Shown here in pieces: positions 34,991 through 43,448 of a DNA stretch of 64,000 nucleotides. The stretch lies in NCBI RefSeq assembly GCF_014205255.1, contig NZ_JACHNE010000001.1:6758001-6822000 (forward strand), given 5' to 3'. Within the stretch, counting starts at the first letter, position 1, and each line of letters begins with the position of its first letter. The notes under the pieces were generated by a model. That model saw nothing but the letters and a program-made list of their open reading frames with translations. It was not told where the DNA came from and did not search any database. The position numbers and the translations under genes are program-made. The DNA comes from Streptomyces caelestis (GTDB lineage: Bacteria > Actinomycetota > Actinomycetes > Streptomycetales > Streptomycetaceae).

Positions 34991-35482
34991 GTGCTGCCCG
35001 TGGGAATCAACGCGATCTACCGGGAGTGCGTCAAGGCGTTCGGTGACCTGCCCGGCCGGCACCTGGTGCTCTCGGTCGGCAAGCACATCGACCCGGCCGG
35101 GCTCGGGGAGGTTCCCGCGAACGTCGAGGTACGCTCCTGGGTGCCGCAGCCGGCGATCCTGAAGCAGGCCGACCTGTTCGTCACGCACGCCGGTGCGGGC
35201 GGCAGTCAGGAGGGCCTGGCCACGGCCACGCCGATGATCGCCGTGCCGCAGGCCGCGGACCAGTTCGGTAACGCGGAGATGCTCCAGGGCCTCGGTGTCG
35301 CGCGGTACCTCCCCACGGAGGAGGCGACCGGCGAGGCGCTGCGCGAGGTGGCCCTCGCCCTCGTCGACGACCCGGAGGCCGCCCGCCGTCTGAAGGAGAT
35401 CCAGGCGGAGACGGCCCGGGAGGGCGACACCCGGCGTGCGGCCGACCTCATCGAGGCCGAACTGCCCGCGCGCCAGGGGTAG
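34991..35482 (+). pseudogene. 5'-truncated MGT/OleD-type glycosyltransferase
   Basis: The frame encodes only the C-terminal nucleotide-sugar-binding half of a GT1 macrolide-type glycosyltransferase: YRECVKAFGDLPGRHLVLSVG, EVRSWVPQPAILKQADLF, VTHAGAGGSQEGLATATPM and AVPQAADQFGNAEMLQGLGV. Full-length family members have about 390-400 residues; the N-terminal acceptor half and the VxVSLGT strand are absent, and similarity starts abruptly at about 35016. The GTG at 34991 has no ribosome site. It is probably a non-functional remnant. Intact relatives inactivate macrolides by UDP-glucose transfer. Confidence 0.85.
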
Positions 35483-35532
35483 TCGGGACGGTCGTCCCTC
35501 GCCGGTCCGTCACACCGTGCTCACCGGCTGAA

Positions 35533-35567
35533 AGGGCCCGTCGGTTCCCCCGGAACCGACGGGCCCT
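35533..35567. terminator. Bidirectional terminator between convergent genes
   Basis: Perfect 16-base arms (35533-35548 and 35552-35567) flank a CCC loop. There is no T-run, as is common in Streptomyces. It serves the transporter/glycosyltransferase side and the convergent MMPL gene. Confidence 0.88.
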
Positions 35568-35592
35568 GCACACAGCGGCGGGGGAGGGGGGA

Positions 35593-37842
35593 TCAGACCC
35601 TGACGGGCTCGCCCTCGTCGTCCCGCGCCGCCGGTCCCGCGACCGCCTGCGGCGTCTCGTCGTGCGTGAGATCCGGCAGCCGGTGCAGCCACTTGGGCAG
35701 GTACCAGTTGCGCTCGCCGAGCAGCGCCATCACCGCCGGCAGCAGCACGCCACGGATGATCGTCGCGTCGATGAGCACCGCGGCCGCGAGGCCGACGCCC
35801 ATCTGCTTCATGGACTGCATGGACAGCGTCCCGAAGATCGCGAACACGGCGACCATGATGACCGCGGCGCTGGTGACGACCCCGGCCGTGGTGACCACGC
35901 CGTGCCGGATCGCGTCCTCCGTGTCCAGACCCCGCAGCCGCGCCTCGCGGATCCGGGAGACCACGAACACGTGGTAGTCCATCGACAGGCCGAACAGGAT
36001 CACGAAGAGGAACAGCGGCAGCCAGGTGATGATCGCGCCGACGCCCTCCGCCCCCACCAGCGAGGCACCCCAGCCGTGCTGGAAGACCGCGACGAGGATG
36101 CCGTAGGCCGCGCCCACCGACAGCAGGTTCAGCACGATCGACGTGGCCGCGATGGTCAGCGAGCGGAACGACAGCAGCATCAGAGCGAAGGCGAAGACGA
36201 CGACGAACGCGAAGACCGGGACGACGGCTCCCGCCAACTGGTCGTTGAAGTCCTTCGAACCCGCGACCTGCCCGGTGATCGGGGCCTCGACGCCGTCGAC
36301 CTCGCCGAGCGTGGCGGGCCGCACGTCGTCGCGCAGCTTGTCCAGGCTGGCGCCCGCCTTGTCGAGGTCGGAGCCGCCGACCAGCGGGACGGACACGACG
36401 GCGAGGTTCTGCGCATCGTGCAGCTCGATCTCCACCGGGCCGCGCGAGGCACCCGAACTGACCGCCCGCTCACGGAAGTCGGCGAGCGCCGACCGCACCT
36501 CGGGCGCGTTGATGTCGTCCGCCTTCACGATCACCTGGGCCGGATCCGAGCCGCCCGGAAAGGCCTCGTTGAGCCGGTTGTACGTCTGCACGATCGGCAG
36601 CGAGTCACCGAACTCCTGGTCCAGCGTGAGGTTCTGGGTCTTCATGCCGACCGCGGGAGCCGCGACGGCGAGCAGCGCACCGGCCGCCACCACGACGGAC
36701 ACGACCGGCTTGGCGAGCACACGCCGCAGGACGGCCGTCCAGAACCGGCTCTCCCCGTTGCCGCCCTGCTTGCGCCGGCGCAGGAACGGGATACGGCCCT
36801 TCTCCACGCGCTCGCCCAGCAGCGACAGCAGCGCGGGCAGCACGGTCACGGACCCCACCATGGCCACGGCCACCACCACCAGCGAGGCCAGACCCATCGC
36901 CTCGAACTCGGCGAGCCCGGTGAACAGCATGCCCGCCATCGCCACGCACACCGTGACACCGGAGACGACGATCGCGCGGCCGCTGGTCGCCGCGGCGATC
37001 CTGAGGGCCGTCTGCGCGTCCCGGCCCGCCTCGCGCTCCTCCCGCTCGCGGCGCAGGTAGAACAGGCAGTAGTCGACACCGACGGCCAGACCCACGAGCA
37101 GCATCACGGAGTTCGCCGCGTCCGTCATCGGCACCACGTGGCTGACCACGCCCATCAGGCCCATCGTCGCCATGATCGCGGTGATCGCCAGCGCCACCGG
37201 CAGCAGCGCCGCCACCAGCGCGCCGAAGGCGATGAGCAGAATGCCGAAGGCCACCGGCACCGCGGAGTACTCGGCCTTCTTGAAGTCGTCCCCGAACGCA
37301 TCGGCGAACGTCTTCATCATGCTGGCGGAGCCGATCTCCTCGATCCGCAGCGAGGCGTGGTCCTTCTGGACGCCCTCCACGGCCTTCAGCACCGGCTCGA
37401 CCCGCTCACCGGCGGTGTCCGGCTCGCCGCGCATGTCGAACTGCACGAGCGCGCTGCGCCCGTCCTTCGAGATCGTCTTCGTGTCGTACGGCGAGGTCAC
37501 GTGGGTGACGCGGCCGGTCCCCTCGACGGCCCGGATCACGGCCGTGACGGCGTCCCGGAACTCGGCGTCGGTGGCCTTCAGGCCGGAGCCCCTGGCCTGT
37601 ATCAGCACGGTCTCGCCGGCCGGTTCGTCGATGCCGGCGTCCTCGATGATCGTCGCGGCGGTGTGTGTCTCGCCCTTCAGCTGGTCGCTGTCCTTGACGT
37701 CGACCCGGCCCGCCGCCGAACCGAGCCCCATCGCCAGGACGACGAACAGCACCCAGATCCCGACGGCAGCCCATCGGTGCCGGGCGCTCCAGCCGCCGGC
37801 CCGGGCGGCCAGGCCCCGCACCCGTGCTTCTCCGTTCCCCAT
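35593..37842 (-). CDS. MMPL-family RND transporter
   Basis: A 749-residue membrane protein with 12 predicted helices in the RND/MMPL arrangement: helix 1 (VGIWVLFVVLAMGLGSAAG), a large extracellular loop, helices 2-6, a second loop, and helices 8-12. GLAVGVDYCLFYLRREREE and FGLSMDYHVFVVSRIREARLRG carry the conserved GxDY/SMDYxxF proton-relay motifs. Homologues export lipids, siderophores or drugs; the cargo here is unknown. The ATG at 37842 has GAGGGGG about 10 bases upstream. The C-terminal TMHDE-type tail is short and cytoplasmic. No adjacent regulator is seen. Confidence 0.93.
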   Translation of the reverse strand: MGNGEARVRGLAARAGGWSARHRWAAVGIWVLFVVLAMGLGSAAGRVDVKDSDQLKGETHTAATIIEDAGIDEPAGETVLIQARGSGLKATDAEFRDAVTAVIRAVEGTGRVTHVTSPYDTKTISKDGRSALVQFDMRGEPDTAGERVEPVLKAVEGVQKDHASLRIEEIGSASMMKTFADAFGDDFKKAEYSAVPVAFGILLIAFGALVAALLPVALAITAIMATMGLMGVVSHVVPMTDAANSVMLLVGLAVGVDYCLFYLRREREEREAGRDAQTALRIAAATSGRAIVVSGVTVCVAMAGMLFTGLAEFEAMGLASLVVVAVAMVGSVTVLPALLSLLGERVEKGRIPFLRRRKQGGNGESRFWTAVLRRVLAKPVVSVVVAAGALLAVAAPAVGMKTQNLTLDQEFGDSLPIVQTYNRLNEAFPGGSDPAQVIVKADDINAPEVRSALADFRERAVSSGASRGPVEIELHDAQNLAVVSVPLVGGSDLDKAGASLDKLRDDVRPATLGEVDGVEAPITGQVAGSKDFNDQLAGAVVPVFAFVVVFAFALMLLSFRSLTIAATSIVLNLLSVGAAYGILVAVFQHGWGASLVGAEGVGAIITWLPLFLFVILFGLSMDYHVFVVSRIREARLRGLDTEDAIRHGVVTTAGVVTSAAVIMVAVFAIFGTLSMQSMKQMGVGLAAAVLIDATIIRGVLLPAVMALLGERNWYLPKWLHRLPDLTHDETPQAVAGPAARDDEGEPVRV

Positions 37843-38117
37843 GACGGGCTTGCCCCCTCGTGATGCGGCGGCGGCCCCCTGCCGCCCCCTTCCGTCTCGA
37901 AGGTATGGGCCGGATAAAGCCATCACGTCGTGCTGCCCGGTGAAGTGGCGGGGCCGGAACTCATCCGCATGGCGCTCGCCATCTCCCCACTGGGGAGGAC
38001 CGGAAAGGGCCGTGGTCCCTTACACCTATCGGTCTCCTCGGCTGTGTGGATCCTGAGCAGAAGGTTGTGCCCCGCGCTGACCGGTGAGTAATTTACGGGG
38101 CTCGGGCAGCCGCCCCT

Positions 38118-38154
38118 CGGCCGTCGTGCCCGCCCCCACGGGGCACGACGGCCG
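38118..38154. terminator. Terminator-like hairpin just upstream of the DUF1697 gene
   Basis: Perfect 14-base arms (38118-38131 and 38141-38154) flank a 9-base loop and are followed by TCTT. It lies 15 bases before an ATG and between divergent genes, where no terminator is expected, so it may be an attenuator or a boundary for upstream antisense transcription. Confidence 0.6.
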
Positions 38155-38169
38155 TCTTAGGGTGAGCGG

Positions 38170-38718
38170 ATGACGACGACGTATGCGGCACTGCTGCGCG
38201 GGATCAACGTGGGCGGCAGCAGAATGGTCCCGATGGCGGACCTGCGCACCCTCCTGACCGGCCTCGGCTACGAGGACGTGCGCACGTACCTCCAGAGCGG
38301 CCAGGCCGTGTTCGCCTCCGGCCACGGCGACGAGGAGTCGCTGGCCTCCGAGATCACGCACGCCATCGAGGAGCACTTCGGGTTCGGCGTCGACGTGATC
38401 GTGCGCGACCACGCCTATCTCAAGGCGATCGCCGACGCCTGCCCCTTCCCGGCCGCCGACCTGGAGCCCAAGCAACTCCACGTCACCTACTTCTCCGCCC
38501 CCGTGACCCCCGAGCGCTTCGCGGAGATCGACGAATCCGCCTACCTCCCCGAGGAGTTCCGCCTCGGCGACCGCGCCCTGTACCTGTACGCCCCGAACGG
38601 CCTGGGCCGCTCCAGACTGGCCGAACACCTCGCGAAGCCGCGCATCAACAAGGGCATCGTCGCCACGACCCGCAACTGGAACACCGTCGTCAAGCTGGTG
38701 GAGCTGACGGGTGCCTGA
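38170..38718 (+). CDS. DUF1697 domain protein
   Basis: A 182-residue conserved protein of unknown function; MTTTYAALLRGINVGGSRMV, then LRTLLTGLGYEDVRTYLQSG, is the DUF1697 signature, and the C-terminal ATTRNWNTVVKLVELT is also typical. It is cytosolic, with no cofactor motif visible. GGGTGAGCGG precedes the ATG at 38170. The last 8 bases overlap the next gene, so the two are probably coupled. A strong hairpin lies immediately upstream. Confidence 0.9.
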   Translation: MTTTYAALLRGINVGGSRMVPMADLRTLLTGLGYEDVRTYLQSGQAVFASGHGDEESLASEITHAIEEHFGFGVDVIVRDHAYLKAIADACPFPAADLEPKQLHVTYFSAPVTPERFAEIDESAYLPEEFRLGDRALYLYAPNGLGRSRLAEHLAKPRINKGIVATTRNWNTVVKLVELTGA

Positions 38719-39085
38719 ACACGACCCGGCCGTCGAGGCCGCCATCGAGGGCGAGCTGGCGCTGCTCGACCCGGACGTGCGCCGCTTCCCCGAGCGGATG
38801 GGGGCGCTGCTGCACCCCGAGTTCCACGAGTTCGGCGCCTCCGGGCGGCACTGGAGCCGGGCCGCCGTCATCGCCGCCCTGGCCGAGACCACCGACCTGG
38901 AGTCCCCGCCTGTCGTCACCTCCCAGGTGCACGGCGTACGGCTGGCCCCCGACCTCGTCCACCTCACCTTCGACACGGAGTACGACGGCAGACGCGCACA
39001 TCGCAGTTCGCTGTGGCGGCGGACAAAGGACGGGTGGCTGCTCTACTTCCACCAGGCGACGCCGTTCAGCGAGCGGCAAGAATGA
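38711..39085 (+). CDS. NTF2-like/DUF4440 small protein
   Basis: A 124-residue protein with an NTF2-like cone fold as in DUF4440: AIEGELALLDPDVRRFPERM, LLHPEFHEFGASGRHWSR and TKDGWLLYFHQATPF. Members include small enzymes and binding proteins; no catalytic set is evident. The GTG at 38711 lies inside the end of the DUF1697 gene. Its last 20 bases overlap the end of the convergent transglutaminase-fold gene. Confidence 0.82.
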   Translation: MPEHDPAVEAAIEGELALLDPDVRRFPERMGALLHPEFHEFGASGRHWSRAAVIAALAETTDLESPPVVTSQVHGVRLAPDLVHLTFDTEYDGRRAHRSSLWRRTKDGWLLYFHQATPFSERQE

Positions 39086-39908
39086 CCCTCCGGTCGCCGA
39101 GGTAGGTCGTGTACGACGTGATCTCGGCCGGGACGGCCAGTCGCGGGTCCTCGTAGGGCCGGGCGAGGTCGTCCCGGGAGCCGGCCGCGTCGGCCGCCGC
39201 CCGTTCGTGCTCGGTGAGCGGCACCCGGCCGAGGAACTGCGGGCCCCAGCCGTCCCAGGGGAGGAGCTCGACGCCGTTGACGGCGGCCAGGTCGCGCACC
39301 ACGTTGCCCCACACGAACCACAGCCCCCGCAACCGGCCGACGCCGCTGAGCCCGAAGTCCCCCGGGTCCACCCGCCCCTCGCGGCAGGCCCGCCAGGCCT
39401 TCCCGGCCACGAGGAACCTGTCCCTGGGCACGTCCATGGGGTCGAACGGCATGTCGTACCCGTGGTGGACCTGCGCGTCGGCCAGGCGCCACCGCCCCTC
39501 CGGCGTGCGGTACTCGGTCACCCAGTGGTCCTCGTGGAAACCGTCGACGAAGTACGTCGCGAAGCCGCAGCGCAGCCGCGCGGGCCTCCCCGTCGCCCGC
39601 AACAGCGAGCACAGCAGCAGCGAGAAGTCCCGGCACGTGCCCACGAACCGCTCCTTCGGCGCCCGCCGTTCGGTGAGCGGGGCGTCACCGCGCTCCCGCA
39701 GGATCCTCAGGATCTCCGTGACGTAGCGCGACTCGGCGTCGTGGTGCAGCCGCGCCTCGGGAACGGAGTGTCCGAACCGCTCTCCCTCACCCCGATGGAT
39801 GATCAGGTTCCGTACCAGGCAGGCGAGTTCCCCCGGTGCACGCGGCAGGCTGCTCGTGTCCAGGTCCCCGGGGTCGCTGTACGGCGTCTGCTTCAGGTAG
39901 TCGTCCAT
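39066..39908 (-). CDS. Transglutaminase-fold protein
   Basis: A 280-residue protein with the transglutaminase-like Cys-His-Asp triad: Cys in RFVGTCRDFSLLLCSLLRAT, His in HEDHWVTEYRT and Asp in RWRLADAQVHHGYD. Family members act as peptidases or amidases or are structural. It has no signal peptide, so it is probably cytosolic. The ATG at 39908 (MDDYLKQTPYSDPGDLD) begins the conserved part. It is convergent with the NTF2-like gene, overlapping by 20 bases, and divergent from the gvpL-like gene. Confidence 0.85.
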   Translation of the reverse strand: MDDYLKQTPYSDPGDLDTSSLPRAPGELACLVRNLIIHRGEGERFGHSVPEARLHHDAESRYVTEILRILRERGDAPLTERRAPKERFVGTCRDFSLLLCSLLRATGRPARLRCGFATYFVDGFHEDHWVTEYRTPEGRWRLADAQVHHGYDMPFDPMDVPRDRFLVAGKAWRACREGRVDPGDFGLSGVGRLRGLWFVWGNVVRDLAAVNGVELLPWDGWGPQFLGRVPLTEHERAAADAAGSRDDLARPYEDPRLAVPAEITSYTTYLGDRRVILAAR

Positions 39909-40088
39909 GCCCCGGACCCTCGCCCCTGCCCCAGGGGCAAGGTCAACGGCACCGGGCGTTTTCGGTGTGCGCGTGAACACGCCCGCCGCCACCCCCGTAC
40001 CTAAGGGCGGCACGAGAACGAGTCTCGCGAGAGGAATCGCGCCGAGATCGCCGCCCGCCCTCAAGGCGGCCGACAGGAGGCCGGAGCC

Positions 40089-40910
40089 ATGACCGACCCG
40101 AACCTCGTCTACGTCTACGCGATCCTGCGCCGTACCCCCGGGGCCGTCGCGGCCGCGACGGACCTGCGCGGGGTCGCCGGCGACCCGATCCACCTGGTGG
40201 AGCCCACGGACCCCGCCTCCCCCCTGGCCTTCGCCGTCGGCCACGTCCCGGCCGCCGACTACGGCGAGGCACCCCTCAAGGCCCACCTCGACGACCTGGA
40301 CTGGATGGAGTCCACGGTCCGGTCCCACCACGCCGTGGTCGCCGCGCTCGTCGCCCGCGGCGCCGCCGTCCTGCCGCTACGGCTGGCCACCGTCTATCCC
40401 GACGAACACCACGCCCGGCAGGCCCTCGACACCCGCCGCGCGTACTTCCTGTCCCTCCTGGACCGCCTCACCGGCCATGTCGAACTCGGCGTCAAGATCT
40501 ACGCCGCACCGGACATCACACCCCCCGAGCCGGACACCGACGCCGGACAGGCCGCACCCACCGGCCTCGGTGTCGGCCGCGCCTACCTGGCGATCCGCCG
40601 CCGCAGACAACGCAGAAACGAGGAAGCCTGGCGCACCGTCGCACAGGCCGCCGCACACCTCACCCGGACGGCCGGCACCCTCGCCGTCGACCGCGTCGCA
40701 CACACCCCGCAACGCGGAAGCCTCGCGGGCCCGGCCCCCGGCACCAACGTCGGCAACGACGCGTACCTCGTCCCCGCCGACCGCGTCGACGCCTTCCGCA
40801 CCGGCGTACTGGCGGCCGCCGAGGGCATCCCCGGCCTCCGCGTCGAAGTCACCGGTCCCTGGGCTCCCTACTCCTTCGCACTCCAGCCGGATCCGGTCAT
40901 GGGCCCGTAG
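40089..40910 (+). CDS. Orphan GvpL/GvpF-family gas vesicle protein
   Basis: A 273-residue protein of the GvpL/GvpF family: LVYVYAILRRTPGAVAAATD at the start, then DLDWMESTVRSHHAVVAALVARGAAVLPLRLATVYPDE, the most conserved block, and a C-terminal VTGPWAPYSFA that closes the family fold. In gas-vesicle producers it is an accessory shell or assembly protein. No gvpA, gvpJ, gvpN or other gvp gene lies in the window, so a vesicle role cannot be assumed. The middle (IRRRRQRRNEEAWRTV) is basic. The ATG at 40089 follows AGGAGG. A terminator follows at 40931-40966. Confidence 0.9.
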   Translation: MTDPNLVYVYAILRRTPGAVAAATDLRGVAGDPIHLVEPTDPASPLAFAVGHVPAADYGEAPLKAHLDDLDWMESTVRSHHAVVAALVARGAAVLPLRLATVYPDEHHARQALDTRRAYFLSLLDRLTGHVELGVKIYAAPDITPPEPDTDAGQAAPTGLGVGRAYLAIRRRRQRRNEEAWRTVAQAAAHLTRTAGTLAVDRVAHTPQRGSLAGPAPGTNVGNDAYLVPADRVDAFRTGVLAAAEGIPGLRVEVTGPWAPYSFALQPDPVMGP

Positions 40911-40930
40911 GGACCGCTGTGACGGCCATG

Positions 40931-40966
40931 CAAGGGGCCGTCTGACGAGACGGCCGTCGCCCCTTT
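40931..40966. terminator. Terminator between gvpL-like gene and sulfur operon
   Basis: GGCCGTCT (40936-40943) pairs perfectly with AGACGGCC (40948-40955) around GACG. The outer AAGG and CCTT bases extend the stem with a bulge, and the right arm is followed by TTT. It lies between two convergent units. Confidence 0.75.
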
Positions 40967-40997
40967 CACGTTCTGGCGACTCCTCCGCAAGCTGCGT

Positions 40998-41738
40998 TCA
41001 GGCGCTCACAGCCGCCAACGCCGGCACCCGAGCCGCCTCGTACCGCTCCAGCACCACCCGGGCCACCTCCGGCGCCGGCCCCAGTACGTCCGCCAGGACG
41101 TCCGCCTCCGCCGCGCCCCGGGCGATGCGGTCCGGGAGGAAGCCGGGGGCGAGGACGTAGGGGGCGACCGCCACCCGGGAGCAGCCGAGGGCCCGGAGTT
41201 CCCGGACGGCGTCCTGCGTGCGGGGGAGAGATGCGGAGGCGAACGCAGGTCGCACGGCGCACCAACCGGTGTGCCGCCACTCCCGCGCGATTTCTGCGAT
41301 CACCGCGATCGCCTCCGGGTCGGTGGACCCCGCCGAGGCCAGCACGACCCCGGTCGAGGACTTTGCGGCGGGGGACAGGCCCGCCTCGTACAGGCGTCGC
41401 TCCAGGGCGGACAGCAACAGGGGCGACGGGCCCAGGACCTCCGCCTGGCGGACACGGAGCTGCGGGGGAGCGTCCGCGAGGACCGCCGGGATGTCCGCCT
41501 TGGCGTGGAAGGCCCGGGTCAGGAGGAGGGGGAGGGCCACGACGTCACGGACGCCCTGGACCGCCAGGGACTCCAGCACCCCCCGCACCGAGGGCACGTT
41601 GAAGTCCAGGAAGCCCGTCTCCACGCGTACGTCGGGGCGCAGGCAGCGGACCCGGCGCACCAGGGCATGCACCGTCGCGGCGTGCCGCGGGTCGCGGCTG
41701 CCGTGGGCGATGACGAGGAGAACAGGCTTGTTGGTCAC
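40998..41738 (-). CDS. Sirohydrochlorin chelatase-like protein (CbiX/SirB family)
   Basis: A 246-residue class II chelatase homologue with two half-domains: the N-terminal LVIAHGSRDPRHAATVHAL with the catalytic His, and PLLLTRAFHAKADIP with the second His. Placed last in a sulfur-assimilation operon, it probably inserts iron into sirohydrochlorin to make the siroheme of the sulfite reductase; cobalt insertion for B12 is the alternative. The ATG at 41738 starts 4 bases after the permease stop, so it is operon-borne. Confidence 0.85.
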   Translation of the reverse strand: MTNKPVLLVIAHGSRDPRHAATVHALVRRVRCLRPDVRVETGFLDFNVPSVRGVLESLAVQGVRDVVALPLLLTRAFHAKADIPAVLADAPPQLRVRQAEVLGPSPLLLSALERRLYEAGLSPAAKSSTGVVLASAGSTDPEAIAVIAEIAREWRHTGWCAVRPAFASASLPRTQDAVRELRALGCSRVAVAPYVLAPGFLPDRIARGAAEADVLADVLGPAPEVARVVLERYEAARVPALAAVSA

Positions 41739-41742
41739 GGGG

Positions 41743-42636
41743 TCACTTCACCAGCAGGCCGCGGCTGCGCAGCACCCACCGCTCCAGCGGGCTGAAGATG
41801 AGCAGGTCGATGGCGATGCCGACGATGAGGATGAGGAGGATGGCTTCGAAGACCATGGCCATGTCGCTGGCGTTGCGGCCGTTTTCGAGGAGTTGGCCGA
41901 GGCCGACGCCGAGGTCGGGGAAGGAGGCGATGATTTCGGCGGCCATGAGGGAGCGCCAGGAGAAGGCCCAGCCTTGTTTGAGGCCGGCGACGTAGCCGGG
42001 CAGGGCGGCCGGGAGGACGATGTGCCAGGTGTGCTTCAGGCCGGTCGCGCCGAGGGTGCGGCCCGCGCGGAGGAACAGCGGCGACACCTGGTCGACGCCC
42101 GAGACCAGGCCGTTGGCGATGGAGGGGACCGCGCCGAGCAGAATCACCGCGTACATCATCGAGTTGTTCAGGCCCAGCCAGATGACGGCCGGGGGGACCC
42201 AGGCGACCGAGGGCAGGGACTGCAGGCCGGACAGGATCGGGCCGAGGGCCGCGCGGATGAACTTCACGCGGGCCACGAGCAGGCCCAGAGGGGTGCCGAT
42301 GATCAGCGCGAAGCAGAAGCCGAGCAGGCCGCGCGAGACGCTGGTCCAGATGTAGCCGAGCAGTTCGCCCTGGAGCCATGCGGTGTGGACGACGTCCCAC
42401 ACCGCCGACGGCGCGGGCAGCTTGGTCGGGTCGGTGACGACCTTGAACGAGACCAGGGCCTGCCAGACCGCGAGCACGAGCGCGACGGCGATGACGGGCG
42501 GCAGGATCTTCTCGGTGAGGGTCTGCCGGAACGGCCGGCGGCCCGTCTGCACGGTCTCCAGTGCGTCGAGGCCCGCCTCCAGTCCGGCGAGATCGCTGCC
42601 GTCCTTGGCGACGGTCGTCGAATCAGTGCTGGCCAT
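41743..42636 (-). CDS. Sulfonate/taurine-type ABC transporter permease
   Basis: A 297-residue permease of the SsuC/TauC family: six helices (ILPPVIAVALVLAVWQALVS, LLGFCFALIIGTPLGLLVA), the coupling loop RAGRTLGATGLKHTWHIVLP, and GLKQGWAFSWRSLMAAE. The ATG at 42636 follows GGGGAG and overlaps the ATPase stop by 14 bases. With the ATPase and binding protein it imports a sulfonate or sulfate-like sulfur source. Confidence 0.9.
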   Translation of the reverse strand: MASTDSTTVAKDGSDLAGLEAGLDALETVQTGRRPFRQTLTEKILPPVIAVALVLAVWQALVSFKVVTDPTKLPAPSAVWDVVHTAWLQGELLGYIWTSVSRGLLGFCFALIIGTPLGLLVARVKFIRAALGPILSGLQSLPSVAWVPPAVIWLGLNNSMMYAVILLGAVPSIANGLVSGVDQVSPLFLRAGRTLGATGLKHTWHIVLPAALPGYVAGLKQGWAFSWRSLMAAEIIASFPDLGVGLGQLLENGRNASDMAMVFEAILLILIVGIAIDLLIFSPLERWVLRSRGLLVK

Positions 42637-43411
42637 GACGGCGGATCTCCCCACGCAGTTCTTCGGTGATCTCGACGGACAGTTCCGCCACGGCGGTGTC
42701 CTCGATACGGCGTGGGTGCTCGATGTCCACGCTCCACTCGCGGGCGATGCGGCCCGGGCGGGAGGACAGCAGCACCACGCGCTGGGCCAGGCGGACCGCC
42801 TCGCGCACGTTGTGCGTGACGAACAGGACGGACAACTGCGTCTCGCGCCAGATGCGGGTCAGCTCGTCGTGCAGCACATCGCGGGTGATGGCGTCCAGGG
42901 CGGCGAACGGCTCGTCCATCAGCAGCAGCTTGCTCTCCTGGGCGAGCGCCCGGGCCAGTGCGACGCGCTGGCGCATACCGCCCGACAGCTCGTGCACCCG
43001 CTTACGGTGGGCGCCCTTGAGGCGGACGAGTTCGAGGAGTTCCTCGGCCCGCTCCCGGCGCTCCGTCTTCGGCATGCCCCTCAACTTCAGGGCGAGTTCG
43101 ATGTTCTTGCCGGCGGTCAGCCACGGGAACAGTGCGTGTTCCTGGAACATCAGCGCCGGGCGGCCGTCCGTGCTGATCTCGCCGGCGGAGGGCCGGTCCA
43201 GGCCCGCCACCAGGTTGAGCAGCGTGGACTTGCCGCAGCCCGAGGCCCCCAGGAGGGTGACGAACTCTCCGGGCGCGACATCGAGGGTGATGTCGTCCAG
43301 GACGAGCTGCTGCCCGGCGGGGCCCGCGAACGACTTCGAGACGTGTTCGATCCGGGCGGCGTGGGTGGCCGTCTCGGTGCCGTCGGCGGCCTTGGCGAAG
43401 GTCGTGGCCAT
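42623..43411 (-). CDS. Sulfonate/taurine-type ABC transporter ATPase
   Basis: A 262-residue ABC ATPase of the SsuB/TauB/NrtD family: Walker A GASGCGKST, Q-loop FQEHALFPWLT, signature LSGGMRQRVALARAL, Walker B LLLMDEPFAALD, and H-loop FVTHNV. It energises import with the neighbouring permease and binding protein. The ATG at 43411 was chosen because AGGAGGTG lies at proper spacing; a GTG at 43420 would sit directly on that site. It overlaps the permease start. Confidence 0.93.
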   Translation of the reverse strand: MATTFAKAADGTETATHAARIEHVSKSFAGPAGQQLVLDDITLDVAPGEFVTLLGASGCGKSTLLNLVAGLDRPSAGEISTDGRPALMFQEHALFPWLTAGKNIELALKLRGMPKTERRERAEELLELVRLKGAHRKRVHELSGGMRQRVALARALAQESKLLLMDEPFAALDAITRDVLHDELTRIWRETQLSVLFVTHNVREAVRLAQRVVLLSSRPGRIAREWSVDIEHPRRIEDTAVAELSVEITEELRGEIRRHGQH

Positions 43412-43448
43412 GGTCGTCACCTCCTGGGACTCTTCGGGTTGCGGGGAG

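Noticed and set aside
40023..40032. TCTCGCGAGA palindrome upstream of the gvpL-like gene
   Set aside because: A ten-base palindrome of CG-rich type is frequent by chance here and has no second copy or clear spacing to a promoter.
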